This document shows, one piece after another, positions 16,521-25,498 of a stretch of 38,867 bases of DNA. Within the stretch, counting starts at the first letter, position 1. Each line of letters starts with the position of its first letter. This DNA comes from Deltaproteobacteria bacterium (GTDB lineage: Bacteria; Desulfobacterota; Desulfobacteria; Desulfobacterales; SURF-7): NCBI GenBank assembly GCA_019307665.1, contig JAFDJC010000003.1, positions 1 through 38,867 of the forward strand, written 5' to 3'. A program made the position numbers and the translations under genes. Under the pieces are notes generated by a model. That model was not told the DNA's origin, did not search any database, and was given only the letters and a program-made list of their open reading frames with translations.

Positions 16521-17940
16521 ATTAGATGATTACAGATGGGAAGTGCCAAAAACCGGCAATATGAATACATGCGGCCGAATTTATTCAAATGAAGCAATGA
16601 TAAAGGCAGTCAAACAGGAAGAAGCTTATCAACAGGTTGCAAATGTTGCATGTCTGCCCGGAATACTCGGCGCATCTCTTGGAATGCCTGATATCCACTG
16701 GGGATACGGATTTCCCATCGGAGGTGTCGCGGCATTTGATCTGGATTCAGGTGTCATATCTCCGGGTGGTGTCGGCTACGACATAAACTGCGGTGTAAGA
16801 CTCGCTGCTTCCTCCCTCTCAATCAAGGATATAAAGAACAGGTTGGAAGATCTCGCAAACGCACTTTATCGTAATATACCCTGTGGCGTCGGTTCTACAG
16901 GCTCTTTGAGGCTTTCAAAAAAAGACGAAAAAACAGTGCTGCGCGAAGGCAGCAGATGGGCTGTGACCCAGGGATTCGGTGAAGATACGGATATAACCCA
17001 TACAGAAGACAGCGGATGTATGAAGAATGCAGATCCTTCAGAGTTAAGCGACAGGGCGCTTGAAAGAGGACTTCGTCAATTAGGCACATTGGGAGCCGGC
17101 AATCATTTTATTGAAGTCGGAAGAGTCGAGACAATCTACAACAAGACTGTTGCCGACCGCTTCGGTCTTTTTGAAGGGCAGGTAACACTCATGATCCATT
17201 CAGGATCAAGGGGCCTCGGTCATCAGGTATGTGATGATTTTCTTGCGCTTATGACAAAGCATTCAAAAAGGCTCGGCTTTGATCTTCCGGACAGGCAGCT
17301 CTCCTGCGCCATGATCAAATCTGACGAAGGTGAAAGGTATTTCAATGCAATGGCATGTGCTGCCAATTATGCATGGACAAACCGTCAGATTCTTCTTCAC
17401 AGGGCAAGGAAAGTGTTTTATGAAGTCTTTGGAATCGGACCAAGGGATCTCTCCATGAATCTTGTCTATGATGTCTGTCATAATATAGCCAAGAAGGAGG
17501 AGCATATTGTCGACGGGATCAAACGTGTTGTCTGTGTGCATAGAAAAGGCGCAACAAGATCTTTTCCTCCCGGCCATCCTTCGATTTGCGATGAATACAG
17601 GGATATAGGACAGCCGATCCTGATACCCGGAGATATGGGTACTGCATCATATGTTCTTGTTGGTACTCAGAAAGCCATGGAAGAAACATTCGGTTCTACA
17701 TCCCACGGTGCAGGCCGTGTATTAAGCAGAAAAGCCGCCAAAAAGACAAGTAGAGGAAGGGCTATACACCGCGAACTCGAAGATAAAGGGATATTCGTAC
17801 GATGGACCGGTAAAACGACACTTGCTGAAGAAATGCCTGAAGCTTACAAAGACATTTCAAAAGTTGTCGAGGTTGTGCATAATGCAGGAATATCAGAAAA
17901 GGTAGCAAAGCTTAAACCCCTTGTTGTCATCAAAGGTTGA
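16507..17940 (+). CDS. rtcB: RNA-splicing ligase RtcB
   Basis: This 477-aa protein is the GTP- and Mn-dependent ligase that joins 3'-phosphate (or 2',3'-cyclic phosphate) and 5'-OH RNA ends. Landmarks are GYDINCGVR with metal-binding Cys95, GAGNHFIEVG, HSGSRGLGHQV, the RKGATRSFPPG segment and TSHGAGRVLSR with the histidine that takes GMP. All expected ligands are present and the length is standard. It overlaps the moeA-PBP gene by 14 nt, so it is co-translated with molybdenum cofactor genes. No rtcA or rtcR lies beside it. Confidence 0.95.
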   Translation: MKLHKLDDYRWEVPKTGNMNTCGRIYSNEAMIKAVKQEEAYQQVANVACLPGILGASLGMPDIHWGYGFPIGGVAAFDLDSGVISPGGVGYDINCGVRLAASSLSIKDIKNRLEDLANALYRNIPCGVGSTGSLRLSKKDEKTVLREGSRWAVTQGFGEDTDITHTEDSGCMKNADPSELSDRALERGLRQLGTLGAGNHFIEVGRVETIYNKTVADRFGLFEGQVTLMIHSGSRGLGHQVCDDFLALMTKHSKRLGFDLPDRQLSCAMIKSDEGERYFNAMACAANYAWTNRQILLHRARKVFYEVFGIGPRDLSMNLVYDVCHNIAKKEEHIVDGIKRVVCVHRKGATRSFPPGHPSICDEYRDIGQPILIPGDMGTASYVLVGTQKAMEETFGSTSHGAGRVLSRKAAKKTSRGRAIHRELEDKGIFVRWTGKTTLAEEMPEAYKDISKVVEVVHNAGISEKVAKLKPLVVIKG

Positions 17941-17944
17941 CGGC

Positions 17945-17958
17945 TTTGTAAAAAGTCC
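17945..17958 (+). repeat. Partial copy of the GTAAAAAGTCC dispersed repeat
   Basis: TTTGTAAAAAGTCC follows the rtcB stop. It differs by one base from the leader at 815-828 but lacks the hairpin half. No clear terminator is visible in this 46-nt convergent gap. Confidence 0.4.
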
Positions 17959-17986
17959 AATTAAGGAAAGCTATATATGGGTGATT

Positions 17987-20900
17987 TTAATCTGCATATT
18001 TTTTCTTTAATTGTTTAAACCTGTTGGAGTCCCTGATGTTTGCTATATCCGTATCGGACATAATATGTTTCCAGTTGTTGAACCCTTTCTTTAACGCCTC
18101 TTCAAACCAGACGAGTGCTTCTTCCGATTTGTTTTGAACGGCAAACAAACAAGCAATATTATAGTAGGCAGAGAAATAGTCCGGCTGGACATCAATGATT
18201 TTTTTAAAAAGTGATACCGATTTTGAATAGTTTTTATTACGCATATAGATAAAGGCCAGGTTGTTCAGCGCCGGTACGAAATCGGGTCGAATCGACAGCG
18301 CTTTTTGATAGTTATTTAATGCTTCATAAGGATCCTCTCTGTTCTCATTTATAATGCCCATCTGATAATAGAGAGCATAGTTTTCCGGTCCAACCTTTAG
18401 TTGATGACGGACTTTTTCTGCGGCATCTTCAATCGAAAAGGAAGTCAAAATTTGTTTGAGAGTCAGGTTTAGCGTTTTATCTTGAGGTTTTATGTGAAGT
18501 GCCCTGAAAAAACAGTCGGCTGCTTTTACCGGATCTTTGTTTTCATAGTAAAGCCATCCCATATAGGAATAAATATCTGCGTTTTGCTTTTCAGTTGCAA
18601 GGTTTTTAGCAACTGCATCGAGACCGGCACGAATGCATCTTTGCTTTAAATCTCCATCATTGATAAAAGAAAAGTCGCTCACAATATATTCAGCACAGTA
18701 ATTTTCCAGCACCCCGGCCAGCCGTTCTCTCTGATCCGGGGAAGCCCGCGTGAGGTCGATCTGATTTTTTTCGTATTCATGAAATGAAAGGGTAAAGGCG
18801 GCAAGATCTATCTGTTTTTCAATATCGATCAAATAGCTTTGGATGATCTCCATCGATCGTTTGCTTAACCAGCTTTTTGACTGCAGCTTTTCCTCTATTT
18901 TCGACTCACCAATATCAACATGCATCAGTTCAGGTGCAGCAAATTCCAGTCGCGGTCGATTGTCTGTATTGATCAAGCCGTCACCGAAAAATCGCCGCAG
19001 ATCTTCGCTGATGATTAGATTAATAAACAGGCTGTGATTGGACAGGATTATATTTTTAGACTTCTTCGAATAAGTAAAATTTTTCGCCGCAACATCGATA
19101 TCCATTATGGTTTCGTCTTTGAACCCGACCAGTAGAAAATCAGGACCGATTCTCCCGGGATTGGTGCTTATCAACAGGCTGTTGGGAAACACGCTTGAAA
19201 ACGTGCGCCCGACCAAGGCAAATGTGGGCCAGTCCATTTGATAGGAATGGATCCACTGTACATTTATGCCTCCTTTGTTCAATCGCTTTTTAGCCAGTTG
19301 CATATATTCTTGAGTGTACAACGCGGCTATCCCTGCCATCCAGGGATTCGACGGCACGGAAATAATCACGTCATATGTTCGGTCGGACAATTCAAGATGC
19401 GCCCGGCCGTCTTGTACTATCAGGTTTGTTTTGGGATGCGATAGAACATGATTGTTCCAAGGGGTGAAAAATCGGCTGGCCGCAACAACCTGCTCGTTGA
19501 TTTCAACCACGTCCAACCTGTCAACGGGATAGTGGAGCACTTCACCCGCGGTAATACCGCTTCCTAAGCCTACGACAAGAACCTTTTTGGGATCTGGATG
19601 AAAAATCAAGGGGAAGTGGGCTGAAACGGTCTGGGTGCACATATCAATGCTGGTGGTTGCATCTGCCTTGCCGTTGTTTAGCATTATATAATCCGTATGC
19701 CCCAGCACATTGGGTCCCGATTGCCAGACGGTAGTAAAACCACCGATGCCATCCCCGAAAAAAACGAGTTCATCCGTTTCAAACTCGGCAAATATTTCCA
19801 TCCCGGAAAACAGGGCCTCTACCCATCCCACTTGTTTTTCACTGAATTTTTGAAAGCGATGATATTTTCCGCTTGCCAGCATATTCCGATTCCAGTGAGG
19901 GAAATAGGCGGTTAAAATAAGTCCAAAAAGGACCGGAAGAATTAATAATGTCCATTGAATACGCCGTTCCCGTAGCTGCCATCGGATATGGCCGCCCGCA
20001 AGAAGTGCGCTAAATAACTGCACGAATATCACCAAACCCAGGGCGCTCTCCTTACCGATCATCGGTATCAGTATAAATCCGGCAAAGAAGGATCCTGCTA
20101 CAGCGCCGACAGTGTTTATAGCATAGATGGACCCGATGGATCTTCCCGTGTACCGAAGGGAGCGGGCGCATATTTTAATCGTCAACGGGAAGGCGGCACC
20201 GAGGAAAAAGGTCGGTATAATCATAAACAGAAACAGAATTACCCCCTTTAGCAAAAGGAGCTGGGTAAAATGATCCTTGAAATCATAAATCAATTTTGCA
20301 AAGAATATCTGGCTATTCCCAAGAATCTGACTGACCGCCAGTGCAGACAGGGCGGCAAGAACTTGGGTAAGAATTAGCACCAGTGTTAAATCTGTCTTTT
20401 TGATATAATCAGATATTCTTCCAAAGAAGAAACTACCCATGGCAAGGCCGACGATAAATGTTGTAAGGACAATCGTAAAGGAATAAGTAGTCGGGCCCAC
20501 AATCAGACCGAGCAGTTTGGTCCAGATAACCTCGTAGGCCATTGTGCAAAAACCAGAGACGGCAACGATTATCAAGGCATGAAGATGGAATCTGTCTGTT
20601 GCCTGCGACATATCGTGGATGGATTCTGCCTCTGCTCCGGAATCGTTTGCGCCGGATCCGCTTTCCGGTCGGTATCCCTTTGAAGAAAGGCGATGGCTGG
20701 CCAGGATGCAAACAAGGCCTATCCCCATGTTGACCGCGGCAGCAATTCCCGTGGTTCCCCATATGCCGAAGTTTCTGATCAGCAGGAAACCGCATAATAT
20801 TGAACCGCAAGCGGCGCCGATGGTATTTAATCCATACAGACGCCCTACCCGGGTGCCCACATGGGAAAGTCTGATTACAAAAAAACGGCCAAGTACCGGT

Positions 20901-21373
20901 AGGGTGGCTCCCATGCAGATTACCGGTATCAGCATGAGAAAAGAGCAGGCGATGAAGGTCAGCACGTTATAACCCAGGAAATATTGGAACAGGTGATTAT
21001 AAAAAACGACACACATAGGTCGAAAGAGAATAAGCAGTACCGGCAAAAAAAGTCCGTATGCCGCGATGATGAGTTCCAAAATTCCGTAGACTCTCACCAA
21101 CATTGGCGGATTTTGGATGCGGTCAATCACTCTACCGGCCAGATAGCTGCCTAACCCGAGACCCATCATGAAAACAGTCAGAACGATACTGACTGCAAAG
21201 GGCGCATTCCCGATTATTTTTACAATCATCCGAGTCCAAAGGATCTGATATATCAATCCCGTCATACCGGAGAGAAAGAAGCAGCCGAGTATTATGGTGG
21301 AAAGCAGCCCACCTTTATGTCCGACCGTTCTTTCAACAGCTATTACAACTGGTTGTTTTTTAGTGCTTGTCAT
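17987..21373 (-). CDS. Membrane spermidine-synthase-like protein with TPR tail
   Basis: This large protein (1128 aa from ATG 21373) has three parts. The N-terminal half is a polytopic membrane region of about 12 or more helices in two similar blocks (GLIYQILWTRMIVKIIGNAPFA and CTMAYEVIWTKLLGLIVGPTTY open each). A polyamine-synthase-type Rossmann domain follows (HTDYIMLNNGKADATT, VLVVGLGSGITAGEVL, DVVEINEQVV, NPWMAG). The last 270 residues carry TPR repeats (YQMGIINENREDPYEALNNYQKAL, ALNNLAFIYMRNKNYSKSVSLFKKI). Many such fusions exist, but their reaction is unproven and polyamine synthesis should not be assumed. ATG 21373 is preferred to a TTG at 21448, although its ribosome binding site is only moderate (GGGAA). 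It lies 85 nt downstream of pgi on the same strand. Confidence 0.85.
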   Translation of the reverse strand: MTSTKKQPVVIAVERTVGHKGGLLSTIILGCFFLSGMTGLIYQILWTRMIVKIIGNAPFAVSIVLTVFMMGLGLGSYLAGRVIDRIQNPPMLVRVYGILELIIAAYGLFLPVLLILFRPMCVVFYNHLFQYFLGYNVLTFIACSFLMLIPVICMGATLPVLGRFFVIRLSHVGTRVGRLYGLNTIGAACGSILCGFLLIRNFGIWGTTGIAAAVNMGIGLVCILASHRLSSKGYRPESGSGANDSGAEAESIHDMSQATDRFHLHALIIVAVSGFCTMAYEVIWTKLLGLIVGPTTYSFTIVLTTFIVGLAMGSFFFGRISDYIKKTDLTLVLILTQVLAALSALAVSQILGNSQIFFAKLIYDFKDHFTQLLLLKGVILFLFMIIPTFFLGAAFPLTIKICARSLRYTGRSIGSIYAINTVGAVAGSFFAGFILIPMIGKESALGLVIFVQLFSALLAGGHIRWQLRERRIQWTLLILPVLFGLILTAYFPHWNRNMLASGKYHRFQKFSEKQVGWVEALFSGMEIFAEFETDELVFFGDGIGGFTTVWQSGPNVLGHTDYIMLNNGKADATTSIDMCTQTVSAHFPLIFHPDPKKVLVVGLGSGITAGEVLHYPVDRLDVVEINEQVVAASRFFTPWNNHVLSHPKTNLIVQDGRAHLELSDRTYDVIISVPSNPWMAGIAALYTQEYMQLAKKRLNKGGINVQWIHSYQMDWPTFALVGRTFSSVFPNSLLISTNPGRIGPDFLLVGFKDETIMDIDVAAKNFTYSKKSKNIILSNHSLFINLIISEDLRRFFGDGLINTDNRPRLEFAAPELMHVDIGESKIEEKLQSKSWLSKRSMEIIQSYLIDIEKQIDLAAFTLSFHEYEKNQIDLTRASPDQRERLAGVLENYCAEYIVSDFSFINDGDLKQRCIRAGLDAVAKNLATEKQNADIYSYMGWLYYENKDPVKAADCFFRALHIKPQDKTLNLTLKQILTSFSIEDAAEKVRHQLKVGPENYALYYQMGIINENREDPYEALNNYQKALSIRPDFVPALNNLAFIYMRNKNYSKSVSLFKKIIDVQPDYFSAYYNIACLFAVQNKSEEALVWFEEALKKGFNNWKHIMSDTDIANIRDSNRFKQLKKKYAD

Positions 21374-21458
21374 GTCCAATTTTTCCCAGGTGAAGAAACC
21401 ATCCCTGAGATATGGTTTCCTCTGTGAAAAAGAAAAATACAAGATCAAACTTTAACGT

Positions 21459-23072
21459 TCACAATTTATTCCTGAAATATTCAATCAGATTATTGGTAGA
21501 AGAGTCGTGTTTTAAATCAACCTCTTTTTCATGATAAAGCTCGGGCAGTATATTATTTGCAAGAATTTTTCCAAGCTGTACACCCCACTGGTCAAAGGAA
21601 TAAATATTCCAGATCACACCCTGCGCAAATATTTTGTGTTCGTACATGGCAATTAGTTTTCCAAGGATTTCCGGCGTAAGCTTCTCTGCCATAATTGTCG
21701 TAGTCGGCCGGTTGCCCTCAAATGTCTTAAATTGTACCAGGTAATCATCCTTTTCTTCTTTTTCAACTTCTTCCCTGCTTCTTCCAAACGCAAGTGCTTC
21801 TGTCTGCGCAAAAAAATTAGACATCAGCTTCACATGGTGGTCGCCCACAGGATTTTGGGATTTGGCAAAACCGATAAAATCGCATGGGATCAGTTTTGTG
21901 CCCTGATGAATCAGCTGGTAAAACGCATGCTGACCGTTAGTTCCCGGTTCGCCCCATATCACAGGACCTGTCTGGTAGTTTACCCTGTTACCGTTTTTGT
22001 CCACAGATTTTCCATTGCTCTCCATGTCACCCTGCTGAAAGTATGCCGGAAAACGAAGAAGATACTGATCATATGGAAGGATTGCATGACTCTCTGCGCC
22101 AAAAAAATTATTATACCAAATGCTTATAAGGCCAAGGATTACAGGCATATTTTCTTCAAGTCTGGTATTCAGAAAATGGTTGTCCATTGCGTGAAAACCG
22201 GAAAGCATTTGGTTAAAATGATCAGGACCTACTGAAATCATAACGGGCAAGCCTATTGCCGAACAAAGCGAATACCGCCCCCCCACCCAGTCCCAGAATT
22301 CAAACATGTTGTCGGAAGAAATGCCGAATTGTGTTACCGCTTCCGTATTGGTAGAAAGAGCAACGAAATGCGATGCCACGGCTTTCTCATCTTTTAGAGT
22401 TTCAATAAGCCATCTTCTCGCTGTATGAGCATTAGTCATCGTCTCCTGGGTCGTAAATGTTTTTGAGGCGATAATAAAGAGTGTCTCTTCAGGCGATTTG
22501 TCTCTAAGGCACTCCGATATATGTGTTCCGTCAATGTTGGAAATAAATTCAACCGACAATTGCCTGTCCGAATATGCCCTCAGGGCTTCGCAAGCCATAA
22601 CAGGGCCGAGGTCTGATCCGCCTATTCCTATATTCACAATATTTTTTATTTTTTCCCCTGTATATCCCTTCCAGGTGCCATTTCGGACTTTTACTGAAAA
22701 ATTCGTCATTTTCTCAAGCACCCTGTTCACTTCCGGCATAATATTCTTGTCGTCAACAAATATCGGTGTGTTGGATCGATTTCTGAGAGCGGTGTGCAGC
22801 ACTGCCCTGTCTTCAGTTTGGTTAATTCGTTTTCCTGAAAACATGTCTGATATTGCGTCAGGCAAACCTGAAGCCTTAGCAAGATCGAAAAGAAGCTTCA
22901 TTGTCTCCTGCGATATCCGATGCTTGGAATAATCTACATAGAGATCTTCTTTTACTATTTTGAACTTATCTCCCCTTAAAGAGTCCTGATCAAACAATTC
23001 CTGAATAGTAATATGTTTTACTTTTTGAAAATGTTCCTGTAGTTTTTTCCATTCCTTTTTCTCTGTAAGCAT
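21459..23072 (-). CDS. pgi: Glucose-6-phosphate isomerase
   Basis: This 537-aa protein interconverts glucose-6-phosphate and fructose-6-phosphate. Signature motifs are NIGIGGSDLGP, SNIDGTHISECL, GGRYSLCSAIGLPV (PGI signature 1), GTNGQHAFYQLIHQGT and SFDQWGVQLGK (signature 2, with the catalytic Lys). The ribosome binding site decides the start: AAGGAG sits only 1 nt before ATG 23078 but 7 nt before ATG 23072, so the latter is used here. The length then matches the family (E. coli Pgi about 549). Confidence 0.96.
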   Translation of the reverse strand: MLTEKKEWKKLQEHFQKVKHITIQELFDQDSLRGDKFKIVKEDLYVDYSKHRISQETMKLLFDLAKASGLPDAISDMFSGKRINQTEDRAVLHTALRNRSNTPIFVDDKNIMPEVNRVLEKMTNFSVKVRNGTWKGYTGEKIKNIVNIGIGGSDLGPVMACEALRAYSDRQLSVEFISNIDGTHISECLRDKSPEETLFIIASKTFTTQETMTNAHTARRWLIETLKDEKAVASHFVALSTNTEAVTQFGISSDNMFEFWDWVGGRYSLCSAIGLPVMISVGPDHFNQMLSGFHAMDNHFLNTRLEENMPVILGLISIWYNNFFGAESHAILPYDQYLLRFPAYFQQGDMESNGKSVDKNGNRVNYQTGPVIWGEPGTNGQHAFYQLIHQGTKLIPCDFIGFAKSQNPVGDHHVKLMSNFFAQTEALAFGRSREEVEKEEKDDYLVQFKTFEGNRPTTTIMAEKLTPEILGKLIAMYEHKIFAQGVIWNIYSFDQWGVQLGKILANNILPELYHEKEVDLKHDSSTNNLIEYFRNKL

Positions 23073-23425
23073 TGTCATTCTCCTTATACCAGGTAATTGC
23101 TGAAATTTGGCATGGCGGGGCATTCGTCGATTAGGTAAAAAAGGCATAGCTGAAAATCAGCTATGTGTCAATAAAATCAGGGAAATCATAAAACTTGTAT
23201 ACAATTCAAAGCGTGAGCGAAACAAGCAAGTTAAATGGCTACATATTAATTAGCTAAGAATAGTCGCTTCTGAAAAATATCAAGGACTCGGACGCGGTCA
23301 TATCAGCAGGATCAAAGACAAAGTCAGAAAAAGGAAAAAAAGGGTGTAATAGGTTTTTAAAGTGAGCTAAAATTTCAATTGCCTAAAGTGAGCTATAGTG
23401 GAAGGGGCTTGCAAGGCTGATGAGA
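23073..23425. other. Gene-free stretch with possible decayed mobile element
   Basis: No intact gene was found. On the plus strand about 23170-23350, short open stretches broken by stops (KIREIIKLVYNSKRERNKQ, then GLGRGHISRIKDKVRKRKK) weakly recall the N-terminus of an IS21-type transposase. Two copies of AAAGTGAGCTA follow at 23359-23369 and 23385-23395, the first extending to the 15-mer also found at 13269-13283. I treat this as a possible element remnant, not a gene. Confidence 0.35.
23357..23397 (+). repeat. Paired AAAGTGAGCTA repeats, one as the shared 15-mer
   Basis: TTAAAGTGAGCTAAA (23357-23371) is identical to 13269-13283. A second, imperfect copy, CTAAAGTGAGCTATA (23383-23397), lies 26 bp further. 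Clustered short repeats of this type are usual at insertion-sequence ends. Confidence 0.5.
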
Positions 23426-24325
23426 TCAGACGATAGATTCGATGTCGTAAGGGGTGAGGCTATCGTAGCCGGTTTCGGTGATAAGAACGGTCTGCTCAAA
23501 CTGAGCGGAAAGCGACTTGTCAACCGTCAATGCGGTCCAGTTGTCATCCAGGATATGAAGATTCCTTTTGCCGATGTTAATCATCGGTTCAATTGTAAAA
23601 ACCATCCCGGGGATGAGTTCAACCCCCTCTCCCTTTCTCCCGAAATGCGGTACCTGCGGCGGTTCATGAAACTCAAATCCAACGCAGTGTCCAACAAATT
23701 CGCGCACCACCGAACACCCGCGGCTTTCTGCAAAGTCCTGAATTGCCCATCCGATATCGCCTATCCTGTTGCCGGGCTTCACCACGGACAAAGCAGCCAG
23801 CAGGCTCCCTCCTGCGACCCCCACGATTTTTTTTGCCTCAGAACCCGGGGAACCCACAAAAAAGGTTTTATTGGCATCGGCAAAATACCGGTCAAGCACT
23901 GATGTAACGTCCACATTGATGATATCGCCATCTTCAAGCGCTCTGTCACCGGGAATGCCGTGGCAGATCACTTCATTGACTGATGTGCAAACGCTTTTCG
24001 GAAATCCTTTATAATTCAGACAGGCAGGAACTGCATTGTTTTTTATTGTAAATTCGTGGACCAGTGTGTTGATATCATCCGTTGTGATGCCCGGCCCGAT
24101 CTCTTTTTCCACCATATCGAGGGTTTCAATAACAAGACGCCCGGCCCTCTTTATCCCCTCAATATCTTTCAGGTTTTTAGTCCGAATACCATATCTTTTA
24201 TAATACTCTCCCGCGATATCAAATTTTGCCTTTTTTTGATTCACAGCACAGCACTTTTTATACTTTTTCCCACTTCCACACGGGCACGGGTCATTCCGAC
24301 CTGCCTTGATTATTTTTTGTTTCAT
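23426..24325 (-). CDS. map: Methionine aminopeptidase with N-terminal SEC-C zinc motif
   Basis: This 299-aa type I methionine aminopeptidase removes the initiator Met from new proteins. An N-terminal SEC-C motif (RNDPCPCGSGKKYKKCC, residues about 10-26) binds zinc and may aid ribosome or SecB-type contacts. The metal ligands are visible in order: Asp in NVDVTS, Asp in FADANKTF, His in GHCVGFEFHEPP, Glu in FTIEPM and Glu in FEQTVLIT. ATG 24325 overlaps the TAA of the upstream molybdenum-carrier-like gene (TAATG), and AGGTG lies 7 nt before it, so the upstream GTG (24334) is not chosen. Confidence 0.95.
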   Translation of the reverse strand: MKQKIIKAGRNDPCPCGSGKKYKKCCAVNQKKAKFDIAGEYYKRYGIRTKNLKDIEGIKRAGRLVIETLDMVEKEIGPGITTDDINTLVHEFTIKNNAVPACLNYKGFPKSVCTSVNEVICHGIPGDRALEDGDIINVDVTSVLDRYFADANKTFFVGSPGSEAKKIVGVAGGSLLAALSVVKPGNRIGDIGWAIQDFAESRGCSVVREFVGHCVGFEFHEPPQVPHFGRKGEGVELIPGMVFTIEPMINIGKRNLHILDDNWTALTVDKSLSAQFEQTVLITETGYDSLTPYDIESIV

Positions 24326-24798
24326 TAATAACACCTGTCGACATTTACAACTTCTTCCACCAAGCTGAAAACAGCCCTGTAAATTTTTTCATTCTTGCTA
24401 GCCCGTGGTCCTGCGACATTCAGTACTTGAATCATATGTTTCCTCAACCAGGCAATAGTACACTCAACCGCGCCGGACATGCCTTGGTTATTCAAATCAA
24501 TGTGAAGACATGGCTTGTTATGGTTGCGAGCCATGGCCATGGTGTATCCGGAGCCCCCGATCAACTTTCCGTAGGAGATGATCATGGTGCCGTCGGACTC
24601 AACAACATTCTTTTCAGTCCGCTCACTGTATCCACATCCGATCATTTCCTCCATCTCATATTTTTTTGATAGCGGGCCCTTCTCGGTCAATCTTCCTTCA
24701 GGCACCCAGCCCCCATGAGGCGTTCCTGTAACAATAGCCGCATCAAGGGCTGCCTGGTCAGCCCCTGTCTGCCCTCCTGAAATTATTTTTATTATCAT
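24325..24798 (-). CDS. Putative molybdenum carrier-like protein (YpsA/LOG-like fold)
   Basis: This 157-aa protein has the Rossmann-like motifs of the putative molybdenum carrier family: ISGGQTGADQAALDAA at the N-terminus, GGWVPEGRLTEKGPL, and a central SDGTMIISYGKLIGGSGYTMAMA. The family was named after a Moco-binding protein and is related to YpsA/SLOG nucleotide-binding proteins, so its true ligand may be a nucleotide rather than Moco. The stop overlaps the map start, showing tight coupling to methionine aminopeptidase. Two moeA genes lie 8 kb away, which may be coincidence. Confidence 0.85.
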   Translation of the reverse strand: MIIKIISGGQTGADQAALDAAIVTGTPHGGWVPEGRLTEKGPLSKKYEMEEMIGCGYSERTEKNVVESDGTMIISYGKLIGGSGYTMAMARNHNKPCLHIDLNNQGMSGAVECTIAWLRKHMIQVLNVAGPRASKNEKIYRAVFSLVEEVVNVDRCY

Positions 24799-24831
24799 TG
24801 CTTTATAAACACCTCACAGAAAGACACACCA

Positions 24832-25413
24832 TTAATCTGAATATATTTTTTCTTTTAGAATCTTTTTCTGCTGTTTCCGGGCAGTTCGCTTTTCTTTCTT
24901 TTTTACAAGTTTAATTTTTATATCATCCTGATACTTTTTTAAAGCTGAAAATGAAAAAAAATATCCTGTTATTGCAATGGGGATGCCGATTATTATGCCG
25001 CCAAAGATCATGGCCATCAAAATTTCAGGTGTGCTCTGCAATAAATTAATGACTGTAATTTCAGGACTTCCGGCAGGATTGCATGAAGGGGTCAGACCAG
25101 TCATTTTTGCACCGACAAAGTAGGTAATGCCATAAAGTACAGGCGCTGTTACAGGGTTTGATATCCAAACACCTGCTGCTGAAGATATTTTATTCCATTG
25201 GAAAATGGCTGCAAAAAAAACCGCGATAGGGGTCTGAAATCCCATGAAAGGGGTCATTCCCACAAACAGGCCAAGGGCAAAGCCGAGCGCAATTTCATGG
25301 GGATTACCCCTTATCTTTAGAAATCTCCGATAGGCTCTCAATAAAAATGCAGTAATAACATTCCTGCTCTTTTTCCGACTATCATCTTGTTCTGTAACCA
25401 TTCTATCCTGCAT
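24832..25413 (-). CDS. DUF2062 membrane protein
   Basis: This 193-aa protein carries the DUF2062 core (HEIALGFALGLFVGMTPFMGFQT, WISNPVTAPVLYG) with about three or four membrane helices and a highly basic Lys-rich C-terminus (about residues 160-193). The function is unknown; related proteins sit near lipid-modifying genes in some genomes. An alternative start is ATG 25401 (residue 5), with AGGA four nt before it. Its neighbours on both sides run in the same direction with short gaps. Confidence 0.85.
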   Translation of the reverse strand: MQDRMVTEQDDSRKKSRNVITAFLLRAYRRFLKIRGNPHEIALGFALGLFVGMTPFMGFQTPIAVFFAAIFQWNKISSAAGVWISNPVTAPVLYGITYFVGAKMTGLTPSCNPAGSPEITVINLLQSTPEILMAMIFGGIIIGIPIAITGYFFSFSALKKYQDDIKIKLVKKKEKRTARKQQKKILKEKIYSD

Positions 25414-25498
25414 CCCGATGTTATGATTGCTGAAGATACCAGCTATAATATATTGAGGGACGTGTCAATATGATTGAGCCCGGTCCAAACGCTTTCTA

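Noticed and set aside
17987..21373. Assignment as a plain spermidine synthase (speE)
   Set aside because: The membrane and TPR parts make it a different architecture whose reaction is unproven.
23420..23902. 160-codon plus-strand ORF
   Set aside because: It is antisense to methionine aminopeptidase, whose catalytic motifs are intact.
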